64,000 bases of DNA, taken from positions 620,001 through 684,000 of the forward strand of contig CAVSDL010000001.1 in NCBI GenBank assembly GCA_963726775.1, in the 5' to 3' direction. This document shows positions 6,699 to 14,815 of this stretch, in pieces. The notes under the pieces are model-generated. The model did not search any database. It was not told the origin of the DNA and was given only the letters and a program-made list of their open reading frames with translations. The DNA comes from CAIWHR01 sp963726775. GTDB lineage: Bacteria; Pseudomonadota; Gammaproteobacteria; Burkholderiales; Casimicrobiaceae. The stretch's first letter is position 1. Every line of letters starts with the position of its first letter. The translations under genes were made by a program, and so were the position numbers.

Positions 6699-8981
6699 TC
6701 AGGGTTTTCCGTTGCTTGCGCCGGCAGCAGGCGCTTGCGGCGGTTTGAACACATCGAACGTATCGTCGATCTTCTGCATCCTTCGACGCAGGTCCTCGAC
6801 GACGCTCTTCAGGTCGATTTCGCTCTCGACGACGCGCGGGGTGATGAACATCACGAGCTCGGTGCGGTTGTTCGTCAGTGCCTGTTGACCGAACAAGCCG
6901 CCGATGATCGGGATCCGGGACAGCAGCGGAAGGCCGTTGGATGTGTTGCCTTTCGTTTCGCCAATGAGCCCGCCCATCACCATCGTCTGCCCGGACTGCA
7001 CGCTGACGATGGTCTGCACCGAGCGCGTGTTGATCGGCGGCGCCTCGCAAGGCAGGGTGGTCGCGCCCGGTTGGCTCACCTCAGCCTGCACGTCGAGCGT
7101 GACGAGGCCGCCGGCGTTTATATGCGGCGTCACCTGCAGCAGGACGCCGGTGTCGATGTACTGCGACGTCGTGGTCACCACGTTGGAGTTGGCCCCGACC
7201 GTGCTGCCGACGTAGCTCTGCTGGCAGACCGGGATGCGGTCGCCCGCCTTGATCGTCGCCTTCTGGTTGTCGAGCGCAGCCAGGTGCGGATTAGCGATGA
7301 CCTTGGTGTCGCCGTAGCTGTCGAGCAGGTGCAGCGCCGCCTGGATGCCGCCGGGGAAGTTCGCATTGTTGATGATGTAGGTGAATCCCTGCGCAAGGGA
7401 GACCGCCGGATTGGCGGATGCCGGCGGCACGGCCGGGTTGCCGGGCTTGAGCGACCCGAGCAGTCCGCCCGAGAGCAGCCCGCCGGAGCCGCGTCCCGAC
7501 GGCGCGCCACCTTTGAACAGCCACTCGACGCCGAAGTCGAGCTCGTCGGTCAGCGTCACCGATGCGATGGTGACCTCGATCGCCACCTGCCGGGACGGCA
7601 CGTCGAGTTTCTTCAGCGCGGCTTCGATCACCGTGTATTCCGGCGCCGTCGCGACGATCAGCAGCGTGTTGTTGTCCTTGTCGGCGACGACCTGGATGTT
7701 GCGCACGATGCCGATGCCCTCGACGGCGCGTGCGACCGCGGCGGCAACCGGGCCTGGCGGCGGCGGAGTTACCTGAATCGTCGGGGCCGTGGGCGTTGTC
7801 GGCGTCTGCTGGAACGTCGGTGGATTGACGATCGTTCCCGACGGCGTGCCGGGCGCGACCGTCGGCGTCGTGGGCGCCGACGCCGGCGCGGCGCGGCCGG
7901 TGAACGCCTGCGTCAACAGCGGCCCGAGCTTCTCGGCGCGCTGGTTCTGCAGGTTGTAGACGTAGAAGCGCGGGCCGTCGCCGCCCCCGCCCTGATCGAG
8001 CCGCGCGATCCACTTCTTCGCCTCTTCCAGGTACGCCGGCTGTGGCGTGATGACGAGCAGCGCGTTCAGGCGCTCGATCGGGATGATGCGCAGGATGCCC
8101 GCGAGCGGACTCGTCGCCGCGGGACCGATCGCCTTGTCGAGTTCCTGCCCCACCGTCTTGACGTCGGCGTTCAGCAGCGTGAACAGGCCCACCGACATGC
8201 CGGCCATCCAGTCGATGTCGAACATGTCGATCGTGTCGACCAGGTGCTTCAACTCCTGCTCGGTGCCGGAGAGCACCATCAGGTTGCGCAGCTCGTCGGG
8301 CCGCACGGCGCTCGCATCCTTGACGAACGGCTCGAGGATCCGCGCCATCTCCTTCACGCCGACGTAGCGCAGCGGAACGATCTGCACCGAGAACCCCGGC
8401 GGCAGCGCGCGCTGCGAATTGCCGAGCTGCGGCGTGACGTTGCCGCGCACCGCGGCGGCCTGCGGGACGATCTTGTAGATCCCCGCCTCCTTGACCATCG
8501 CCGCACCGTTCATCCGCAGCAGCATCTCGAGCGTGGCCGGCAGCGCCTCCCGCGGTATGCCCGCCGACGTGCGGATCGTCACCTGGCCGCCGACGCTGGC
8601 ATCGATCGTGTAACTCTCGTTCAGGATGTCGCCCAGGATGTTGCGGACGACCTCGCGGAGGTCGGCGGCCTCGAAGTTCAGCACGACGCCGCCGGCCGTG
8701 GGCTGCACCGGCGGCCCGGGCGGAAGGCCGCCGCCCGGCTGCTGGCCCTTGACGAGTACGCCGGTGCCCTTGAACAGCCGATCCCGTTCCTCCGCGGTGG
8801 GCAGGCCCGGCGCCATCGCACGCTGCGCGGCGTCGGCGAGCGCCGGCGAGATAGACCTCGAGTACGTGTGGGGCGTGGTACGCGTCGACGTTTCGGGCGC
8901 GGGCGCCTGCGACGCGCAGGCCGCGAGGAAGAGCGGAAGCGCGCCAACGAGCGCTCCGCTGAGTGATCGGGTCATCGTCAT
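6699..8981 (-). CDS. gspD: Type II secretion outer-membrane secretin GspD/XpsD
   Basis: A 760-residue secretin forming the outer-membrane channel of the type II secretion system. The N-terminus is a lipoprotein signal (LPLFLAAC). N0 to N3 ring domains occupy roughly residues 100-400, with Pro/Thr-rich linkers between N2 and N3. The C-terminal secretin domain carries VAIEVTIASV and the end pattern GQTMVMGGLIGE. The start is placed at ATG 8979-8981 because it gives a normal lipoprotein signal; an ATG at 9014 would add a charged stretch. It is the last gene of the operon, as in the xps arrangement of Xanthomonas. Confidence 0.93.
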   Translation of the reverse strand: MTMTRSLSGALVGALPLFLAACASQAPAPETSTRTTPHTYSRSISPALADAAQRAMAPGLPTAEERDRLFKGTGVLVKGQQPGGGLPPGPPVQPTAGGVVLNFEAADLREVVRNILGDILNESYTIDASVGGQVTIRTSAGIPREALPATLEMLLRMNGAAMVKEAGIYKIVPQAAAVRGNVTPQLGNSQRALPPGFSVQIVPLRYVGVKEMARILEPFVKDASAVRPDELRNLMVLSGTEQELKHLVDTIDMFDIDWMAGMSVGLFTLLNADVKTVGQELDKAIGPAATSPLAGILRIIPIERLNALLVITPQPAYLEEAKKWIARLDQGGGGDGPRFYVYNLQNQRAEKLGPLLTQAFTGRAAPASAPTTPTVAPGTPSGTIVNPPTFQQTPTTPTAPTIQVTPPPPGPVAAAVARAVEGIGIVRNIQVVADKDNNTLLIVATAPEYTVIEAALKKLDVPSRQVAIEVTIASVTLTDELDFGVEWLFKGGAPSGRGSGGLLSGGLLGSLKPGNPAVPPASANPAVSLAQGFTYIINNANFPGGIQAALHLLDSYGDTKVIANPHLAALDNQKATIKAGDRIPVCQQSYVGSTVGANSNVVTTTSQYIDTGVLLQVTPHINAGGLVTLDVQAEVSQPGATTLPCEAPPINTRSVQTIVSVQSGQTMVMGGLIGETKGNTSNGLPLLSRIPIIGGLFGQQALTNNRTELVMFITPRVVESEIDLKSVVEDLRRRMQKIDDTFDVFKPPQAPAAGASNGKP

Positions 8982-9099
8982 TGTTGTTGTCCGGTCGTGG
9001 CGCGGGCGCGGCATGGCACGGCCCGGGGTAGCGCGCGGGCGTCGGCCGCGCGGGGCGGCTGTCCAGGCTGTCCATTATCGCAGGGGGAAATCGTTCGCG

Positions 9100-9933
9100 T
9101 CATGGAGGGCTTCGGCCCGCGGGCGTCTGGTAGCGCCGATAGACGTCCGCCCAGCGGGGATCGGGAGCGGTGCCGGTGGCAGTGGCCGCCGGAGCCGCCG
9201 TTGGCGAAGGTTGCGCCGTGGGAGCGCTGGTCGCTGCCGCGGCCGGATTGACGCCGCCCTCGGCAACGCCGCCTTGCGCCGCGCGCGCGGCGCGCCGACG
9301 CTCGGCCAGCGACGGCGTCGAACCTGCCGCCGCCGGTTGTGCCGGCTGCCCCGCCGCCGGCGCTGCGGGCGCGCCTCCGGGAACCGCCGGCGCCGGATTC
9401 GGGGCAGCGCCCGCGGGCGCGGGTGGTGCAGTCGGACGCGGATTGGTCGCGACCCGCAGCACCAGCTCTTCCGACTCGTCGCCGAGGGCGAGCCTCACGC
9501 GGTCGGGCTTGACCTCGGCGACGACGATGCCGTTGATCGTTTCGCCCTGCTTCACGCGGCGCGACTTGCCGCCGGCCGTCTCGCGCAGGAACGCCGTGTT
9601 CTTCCCTTCGACCACCGTCGTGCCGGTAAGCGCGAACTGGCCGCGCTGCAGCCGCTGCTTCGATGGGTCGGCAGCCAGCGTGGCCGCCGGACGGCGCGTC
9701 GGGTTGAAGAGCGTCCGCTGCACGGTCTCCGACCGCGCCGCAGTCCCGCCCGCGATCGCGTACTCGGGCAACAGCGACGTTACGACCGGCCGGGGCGCGA
9801 TCGCGTCTTCCGGCGGCGGGACCTTGCGCATCGCGCTGCCCCATTCGGTTTCCCAGCCGATCAGCAGCAGGAGCACCCCCAAAGGGACCAGCCACCACAG
9901 CGCAGCACGAGCGCGGGTTTGGAGAGTGTTCAT
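9100..9933 (-). CDS. Type II secretion inner-membrane protein GspC/XpsN-like
   Basis: A 277-residue protein with one N-terminal membrane helix (ALWWLVPLGVLLLLIGW). A periplasmic domain at about residues 70-160 has the HR pattern (ALTGTTVVEG, then VKQGETINGIVVAEVKPDRV). This is typical of GspC proteins, which link the inner platform to the secretin. The C-terminal 110 residues are a Pro/Ala-rich tail. Its place between gspM and gspD matches xpsN, so GspN is the alternative name; no classical gspC lies elsewhere in the operon. Confidence 0.75.
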   Translation of the reverse strand: MNTLQTRARAALWWLVPLGVLLLLIGWETEWGSAMRKVPPPEDAIAPRPVVTSLLPEYAIAGGTAARSETVQRTLFNPTRRPAATLAADPSKQRLQRGQFALTGTTVVEGKNTAFLRETAGGKSRRVKQGETINGIVVAEVKPDRVRLALGDESEELVLRVATNPRPTAPPAPAGAAPNPAPAVPGGAPAAPAAGQPAQPAAAGSTPSLAERRRAARAAQGGVAEGGVNPAAAATSAPTAQPSPTAAPAATATGTAPDPRWADVYRRYQTPAGRSPP

Positions 9934-9951
9934 CGCGAAGTCCCCATGGCG

Positions 9952-10548
9952 TTACTTCTTTGCCGGCTCGGCGTAGGCGAAGCCGGCGACGTCGAGCTGC
10001 ACATTGACCTCCGGGTCCTGCCCCGGCGCGGGCTTGAAGCCACGAAACGCGTTGAGCGGACGCAGCGTCAGATTCTCGACGATCAGGTACGGCTGCTGGG
10101 TCTCGATCGTGTGGAGGATCTTCTGCAGATTCGGCGTCGTCGCGAAAAACTGCACGTTGACGCCGATCTGCCGGAAGCGGCCGTCGTCCTTCGGGGCCTG
10201 GTTCTGGCTCGTCGTGATGCGGCCGCCGTCGCCCTCGATCGCGCCGCGCACGAGCTCCTGCAATTCCGCGCCCGCGAGGTTGGGCGCCGTGTTCTTCAGG
10301 AAAAAGCGCCGGGCGTCCCGCTCGCGCATCGCTTCGAGCGCATTCCGGTATTCGGGTGCCTGCGCGGCGACGCGGCGATACGTCTCCAGACGCCCCGAGA
10401 GCGCCGCGATGGCATCACCGTAATGCTTGTGCAGCAGCAGCACCGGCAGCAGCAGCACCGCCAGCACGAGCGCAAGTGCGGCAACGAGCAGCGCAACGGC
10501 GAGCGCGCGCTGCTGCGCGGCGGGAAGCCTGGCGATCGCGGCGTTCAT
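9952..10548 (-). CDS. gspM: Type II secretion inner-membrane protein GspM
   Basis: A 198-residue protein with one strongly hydrophobic N-terminal helix (about residues 15-40), then a periplasmic coiled region and a ferredoxin-like end. GspM partners GspL to couple the ATPase to the pseudopilus. Its ATG overlaps the gspL stop as ATGA (10545-10548), and gspN follows 18 bases after its stop. Sequence identity within this family is low; the call rests on topology and operon position as well as similarity. Confidence 0.85.
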   Translation of the reverse strand: MNAAIARLPAAQQRALAVALLVAALALVLAVLLLPVLLLHKHYGDAIAALSGRLETYRRVAAQAPEYRNALEAMRERDARRFFLKNTAPNLAGAELQELVRGAIEGDGGRITTSQNQAPKDDGRFRQIGVNVQFFATTPNLQKILHTIETQQPYLIVENLTLRPLNAFRGFKPAPGQDPEVNVQLDVAGFAYAEPAKK

Positions 10549-12104
10549 TCCGTGCGCCTTTGCGGGGAAGCCCCCGGTGGCAGCGGTGGCTCGGCATCGT
10601 CGGGGAGCGCGACCGGCGCAACGGGCTGCGGGGGCGGTCCGAACGCAGGCGGGGGCGCGGCAGCGGACCGTGCCGCCGGGGAACCGGCAACCGGAGCGAT
10701 CGCAGCGGGCGGCGCGGTGGGCGGCACGTTTGACTTCCGCGCGGCCGGCGCGGCAATGGGCGGCACCGGCGATCCGTTTGCGGGCGCCGACGTTGCATCC
10801 GCGGGCGCCGCCAGCGGGCGGGCGGCCCCGTCCACGGCCGGCGCGACAGGCGGGGCGGCTGCCGGCAACACCGCGGCCGCCGGGGCCATGCTCGCCAGCA
10901 GCAGCGGCGGTGGCGAAGGCATCGGCTTCAGTTGCGCACCGAGGTCGAAGATCTCGCCGGGGCCGGGCTGGATCTTGGTCGTCGGCGATCGCGGCGCGGC
11001 CTCGACGAAGAGCTTCGACTCCTCGAGCAGCGAAACGAGGCGTCCGGCATTGCCGCTTTCCCCGCGCAACAGTATCTCGCGGTGCGGCTCCTTGCCGCGA
11101 AGCGAGCTTTTCAACTCGAGCTGCGTGAGCCACGTGTCGTCGGGCAGGAGCTTGGTCACGTCGTCGAGAAGCTGCAGCGTGCTGGTAAACGCGTACTTCT
11201 TTCCGAGCGCGAAGTTGTAGTCGCCGGTCATCGTCTCGAGCTGCTGGCGCAGCGCGCTCGATGCATCGGCCTGCACGCGCACCTGATTGCCGATCTGCGT
11301 CAGCGCGATCACGTAGCCGCGTTTTTGCCAGATCGGCAGCACGATCGCGACCAGTGCCACCGCGCCGACCAGCGCCAGCGGCACCCAGAGATGCCAGCGG
11401 CGCCACCACCGCATTTCGGGCCGTTGCTCCTCGGGCAGCAGGTTGAGCCTGGAGACCGTCATGGCGGAGGGGCCGGCGCTATCGGGCGCATCGGGCGTGA
11501 CGGCGACGACCGTCGCACCCCAGTTCTCGGCCTGGCGCCGCGCCTGGTCCACCGCGGTCCTGAGTGCCGCCGCCCAGTCGACGCGGATCTCGTTCTTCTG
11601 CGCGTCGCGCGCGACGACCACGGCGTCGAAATAGAGTTCGTCGGGCTTGAACGGCGTGTGCCGGTCGAGATCGTAGGCAAGCGTCTGCCGCAGATGCCGC
11701 TCGACCGCCGCCGGCAGCACCATCTGCTTGCGCAGCACCTGCCCCGGCGGCAGCGCGACGACGACGTTCGCCGCTCCGACGGCGCCGCCATACGCAACTT
11801 CGGGCAACGCGTCGATCGCCGCGCGGCCCGCCTGCAGCGCGGCCGCGGAATCGCCCTTCAGCGGGACGCGCGCCGATGCGCCGAATCCCAGCACGCCGTC
11901 ATGCAGCTTCGGCATCCAGAGCACGGCGGCATCGGTCGCAAAGGCGAGAACCGGCCGCAGGCGACGGCGCTGCACCGCCGCGCGTGGCGCCGCCGGCACC
12001 AATGGCGCGAGCTCGCCCATCCACCAGCGCCAGAAGGCGGGGAGGCCCAGGCGGTGCGCGAAGCTGCGCATCCGATGCCCGAAAGTGGCGGTCGCTTGAT
12101 CCAT
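10545..12104 (-). CDS. gspL: Type II secretion assembly protein GspL with long Pro/Ala-rich tail
   Basis: A 519-residue protein. The first 220 residues form an actin-like cytoplasmic domain (VVVALPPGQVLRKQMVLPAA, YDLDRHTPFKPDELYFDA) that binds the GspE ATPase. A membrane helix follows near residues 245-265, then a PilN-like periplasmic domain. The final 130 or so residues are very rich in Pro and Ala, making it longer than the usual 400 or so. It begins 155 bases after gspK, unlike the overlapping joins elsewhere; the gap holds a palindromic repeat, so gspL may need its own ribosome loading. Confidence 0.88.
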   Translation of the reverse strand: MDQATATFGHRMRSFAHRLGLPAFWRWWMGELAPLVPAAPRAAVQRRRLRPVLAFATDAAVLWMPKLHDGVLGFGASARVPLKGDSAAALQAGRAAIDALPEVAYGGAVGAANVVVALPPGQVLRKQMVLPAAVERHLRQTLAYDLDRHTPFKPDELYFDAVVVARDAQKNEIRVDWAAALRTAVDQARRQAENWGATVVAVTPDAPDSAGPSAMTVSRLNLLPEEQRPEMRWWRRWHLWVPLALVGAVALVAIVLPIWQKRGYVIALTQIGNQVRVQADASSALRQQLETMTGDYNFALGKKYAFTSTLQLLDDVTKLLPDDTWLTQLELKSSLRGKEPHREILLRGESGNAGRLVSLLEESKLFVEAAPRSPTTKIQPGPGEIFDLGAQLKPMPSPPPLLLASMAPAAAVLPAAAPPVAPAVDGAARPLAAPADATSAPANGSPVPPIAAPAARKSNVPPTAPPAAIAPVAGSPAARSAAAPPPAFGPPPQPVAPVALPDDAEPPLPPGASPQRRTE

Positions 12105-12124
12105 CTACTCGGCTTTATCGAATT

Positions 12125-12246
12125 GGGTGACAACGGTCGCAGAAGGTCGTCGTTCCCGCGAACGCGGGAATCCAGTGTCTGGCGTCGAACGGCGCTGGGT
12201 CCCCGCGTTCGCGGGGACGACAATCATGTTGGCGAAAGTGTCACCC
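12125..12246. repeat. Dispersed palindromic repeat, copy B, with terminal inverted repeats
   Basis: The core at 12147-12224 has ends GTCGTCGTTCCCGCG and CGCGGGGACGAC and the internal ATCCAGTGTCT, matching copies A and C. Outside the core, GGGTGACA (12125-12132) and TGTCACCC (12239-12246) form a perfect eight-base inverted pair. The whole unit therefore looks like a small MITE-like insertion of about 122 bases between gspK and gspL. Confidence 0.65.
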
Positions 12247-12259
12247 CGTTCCGTAATGT

Positions 12260-13318
12260 TCAATGGGGCACGGCGACGGTGTTGCCGCTTGCCGCCGTGG
12301 TTGCGGGCAGCGGCGCGCGGGCGCCTTCCTGCCACAGGAGCGCGATGACGGGCCGCCGAGCGTCCGCCGACGGGCGCAGCACCGCATCGCGGACGAAGGT
12401 TACACCATCGGGCATCGCGGCTTCGGCGCGGATGCGCCAGACGGGGGACGGCTGCGTGCCGAAACCCTGCGCCTGCGGGAGCCGCGGCACCGGCTGCATG
12501 TTCGCCAGCGCGTCCTGCCGCTGCGCGAGGAACGCGTCGACCTGGTCGGGCGTAATGTTAGGCAGTGCCAGCAACACGTCGCGCGAGGCCGTCGCCGTGT
12601 TGATGCCGGCCTGCCGCGAATACACGGTGAGGCTGTCGGCGATGCGCAGCATCAATCCCGGCGTCACGCCGAGCACGCGCTGCAGTTCGCCGACGGTGCC
12701 GAACGCCGCGTTCGCGGGCTTGTAGGTGCGCCCGGCGGCGCGGTACTCGGGTTCCTCGGCACCGTTCGGGCGGCGCAGGTCATCGGCATCGCGCCAATCG
12801 AGGATCGCATCGACGACGCGCTGCGCCGAGTCCGGATCCAGCCCGCCGACATTCTGGAGCAAGCCTTTCAACAACGGATCCGGCACCGCATTGAGGTCGA
12901 TCCGCGCGGCTTCGTCGACGGCCAGTGCCGTGATCCTGGTCTCGCCATCCAGCCACGATCGCGGCACGCCGTCGGCCTTCCAGACGTCGGCCAGATTGCG
13001 CGGGCGCGACAGCTCGAACGCCACGCGCTCGACGGCGCCGTCGGCGGCGGCGCGCGCCTGCGCCAGCGACAGCGCATTGCGCGCCGCAAGGGCCTCGCCG
13101 CGCATGCTGTACGCGAAGCCGCTGGCGATCACCGTCAGCAATACCGTCAGCCACAGCACCGCGATGAGGGCAATACCGCGTTGGAAGGAGGAGGCCCGAA
13201 GGGCGCGACCCGGACAACGCGGATACTCGGCCGACGGCGCGACGCGTCGAACTCCGAACCCGGGTTGCGGAGGCCGACCGGTCTCGCGCGCGGCGTATCG
13301 GATCGGCAAGGCACGCAT
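12260..13318 (-). CDS. gspK: Type II secretion minor pseudopilin GspK
   Basis: A 352-residue pseudopilin. The prepilin site SSFQRG|IALIAVLW is at about residue 48, followed by the transmembrane helix and the large GspK globular domain with paired helix-hairpin-helix stretches (ARIDLNAVPDPLLKGLLQNV, INTATASRDVLLALPNI). It caps the pseudopilus tip with GspI and GspJ. The only usable start is ATG 13316-13318, coupled to the gspJ stop (TGATG) with GAGGGT upstream. The leader is therefore 48 residues instead of the usual six to ten or so; the extra part overlaps a repeat-like segment shared with gspJ. Confidence 0.88.
   Translation of the reverse strand: MRALPIRYAARETGRPPQPGFGVRRVAPSAEYPRCPGRALRASSFQRGIALIAVLWLTVLLTVIASGFAYSMRGEALAARNALSLAQARAAADGAVERVAFELSRPRNLADVWKADGVPRSWLDGETRITALAVDEAARIDLNAVPDPLLKGLLQNVGGLDPDSAQRVVDAILDWRDADDLRRPNGAEEPEYRAAGRTYKPANAAFGTVGELQRVLGVTPGLMLRIADSLTVYSRQAGINTATASRDVLLALPNITPDQVDAFLAQRQDALANMQPVPRLPQAQGFGTQPSPVWRIRAEAAMPDGVTFVRDAVLRPSADARRPVIALLWQEGARAPLPATTAASGNTVAVPH
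13191..13300. repeat. Repeat-like segment in the gspK leader
   Basis: Bases 13191-13207 (GAGGCCCGAAGGGCGCG) are identical to 14057-14073 in the gspJ leader. Looser matches continue on both sides: CGGCCGAC, CGACGC-TCG and GCGGAGGCC occur in the same order. It lies between the gspK start and the sequence encoding its prepilin cleavage site. Confidence 0.5.
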
Positions 13319-14211
13319 CAGGTGACCCTCATGCACCGGTTGCGGGCCGGGTCGTACGCATTGCACGCCGATTCCGGGGCGCGTCGCGGTTCGACGACGA
13401 GCGTCGGCCAGGGGAGGCCCTTCTCGGGCTTGACGTCGATGCGGATGAGCAACGGCAACCGCTGCGGGTCGTCCCAGCGGTCGCGCCACGACGCGGCGGT
13501 GGCGTCGACGGCATCGGCGTCGCGGCCGAAGTACGCGAGCCGGATTTCGGTGATGCCGTCGGCGAGCACCGAGCGCTCGGCGTCGCGGAATTCGGGCTCG
13601 CGGAGCGCGGTCGGATCGGGAATCACCCGCTGGAGCACGAGCTGCGACTTGTCGCCCGCGCGGACCACCGCGAGGCGGAAGTAGTACACGCCACCCTCGG
13701 CGACGCGCGGCGGCAGCGCCGCGGCGTAACGGATTTCGTCGCGCTCGCCGGCGAACATCAGCGGCAGCTCGACCACCTTGTTCAGCCGCAGCGGAAACTC
13801 CGCCGACAGTTGCTCGCGCAGGAATTCCTGCGTCTGCCGCATCGCCGACACCTGCTCGACCTTCGCCTCGCCGCCGTCCCAGCTCCGCGCCGCCATCGAC
13901 AGCGAGCCGAACATCACCGACGCCATCAGCGCGAGCAGCACGAGCGCGATGATGAGCTCGAGGAGCGTGAAGCCGGCCATGTGGTAGGCCCCCACGCTTG
14001 CGGCTCGCGCCGCTGCGCTGCCCCCCGAGAGACGCCCGCGCGAGCACGGCAAAGCCGAGGCCCGAAGGGCGCGTCTGCGAGCGCGGGCGGCGGCCGACAA
14101 CACGACGCGACGCTTCGCCACGACCGCGCGGAGGCCGCAGCAATTCGCGTCTTGGGGCGGCCCGGCGACGCTCATCGCACGCAGTCGCGGGCTCATATAC
14201 CTATACCTCAT
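13318..14211 (-). CDS. gspJ: Type II secretion minor pseudopilin GspJ with extended leader
   Basis: A pseudopilin with the class III prepilin site MAG|FTLLELIIALVLLALMA, then the GspJ domain (SAMRQTQEFLREQLSAEFPL, MFAGERDEIRYAA). The start chosen is ATG 14209-14211: it overlaps the gspI stop as ATGA and has AAGGA six bases upstream. That gives 297 residues and an 80-residue leader made mostly of repeat-like sequence. The alternative ATG at 13980 gives 220 residues and a three-residue leader, but has only a weak ribosome site. The gspK start overlaps its stop. Confidence 0.85.
   Translation of the reverse strand: MRYRYMSPRLRAMSVAGPPQDANCCGLRAVVAKRRVVLSAAARARRRALRASALPCSRGRLSGGSAAARAASVGAYHMAGFTLLELIIALVLLALMASVMFGSLSMAARSWDGGEAKVEQVSAMRQTQEFLREQLSAEFPLRLNKVVELPLMFAGERDEIRYAAALPPRVAEGGVYYFRLAVVRAGDKSQLVLQRVIPDPTALREPEFRDAERSVLADGITEIRLAYFGRDADAVDATAASWRDRWDDPQRLPLLIRIDVKPEKGLPWPTLVVEPRRAPESACNAYDPARNRCMRVT
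13985..14165. repeat. Repeat-like segment in the gspJ leader
   Basis: A GC-rich stretch between the coupled gspJ start and its prepilin motif. It shares a 17-base exact match (14057-14073) and further short blocks with the gspK leader. Read on the minus strand its composition (runs of CGC, GGGGGGC, CGCAAGCGTGGGGG) resembles dispersed repeats common in Burkholderiales, which I recall but cannot verify here. Confidence 0.45.
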
Positions 14212-14759
14212 CGCGCGTCCTTCGCGCCGATGCGCGTCGTCGCCAGCGCCAGCGTCCGCCTGCCGCCGGCGGGCGAAGGAAACGTGACGTCGACGCTGAC
14301 GCGATAGAGGCGCGTCGGCATCGAATCGGTTGCCCGTTCGACGTCGGGATTCACGCCCGGCGGCGCGTACGGCGCGACGCGCGTGGCCCACTCGATGCGG
14401 CCCTCGTCGGCGGTGCCTTGCAGGGTTGCCTCGCGCAGCGGTCGTGCCGCCGCGGCCTCGGCGAGCGCGCTTTCGGCGACGAGCACCGCGCGGCTGTAGT
14501 CGTCGGCGGCAGAGGCATTGTTGAGCGCGCCGGAGAACAGCCGGAACAGCGCGGTGACGACCAGCGACAGGATCACGAACGCGACCAGCACTTCCAGAAG
14601 CGAAAAGCCGGCGGCACGCGCCCCGAGGACGCCGCCCAGACGTCTGGCCCCCGCGGAAACGTCGTGGCAATAACACGCGCCGTCGTTTCCGCGGAAGCGG
14701 GAACCCAGTGTCTTGCGTCGAACGACTCTGGGTCCGCGCGTCCGCGGGGACGACGTCAT
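14208..14759 (-). CDS. gspI: Type II secretion minor pseudopilin GspI with repeat-encoded leader
   Basis: A pseudopilin with prepilin site ARAAG|FSLLEVLVAFVILSL and a short GspI globular domain. It nucleates the pseudopilus tip with GspJ and GspK. No start codon exists between the palindromic repeat (copy C) and the cleavage site, so the repeat must be translated, giving a leader of about 51 residues. Two starts are possible: ATG 14759, which overlaps the stop of a short coupled frame as ATGA, and ATG 14783, eight codons earlier. Neither has a good ribosome site. Confidence 0.85.
   Translation of the reverse strand: MTSSPRTRGPRVVRRKTLGSRFRGNDGACYCHDVSAGARRLGGVLGARAAGFSLLEVLVAFVILSLVVTALFRLFSGALNNASAADDYSRAVLVAESALAEAAAARPLREATLQGTADEGRIEWATRVAPYAPPGVNPDVERATDSMPTRLYRVSVDVTFPSPAGGRRTLALATTRIGAKDAR
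14681..14758. repeat. Dispersed palindromic repeat, copy C, inside gspI
   Basis: The ends CGTCGTTTCCGCGG and CGCGGGGACGACG enclose the same ACCCAGTGTCTTGCGTCGAA core seen in copy B. It lies within the gspI reading frame and encodes residues with the pattern SSPRTRG and SRFRGND, a translation often seen when this repeat class is read as protein. Confidence 0.7.
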
Positions 14760-14815
14760 CGATTGCGCCGGTGCGTTGTGCATTGCAAAGGCCAGGTGTG
14801 CATTGCGAAGACCAT
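14756..14815 (-). other. Nineteen-codon relay frame between gspH and gspI
   Basis: ATG 14813-14815 overlaps the gspH stop (TGATG). The frame it opens is not that of gspI and ends after 19 codons at TGA 14756-14758, which itself overlaps ATG 14757-14759 of gspI (ATGA). A ribosome finishing gspH could therefore pass through this short frame into gspI. It may be the remnant of the original gspI start, cut off by the repeat insertion. Confidence 0.4.
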
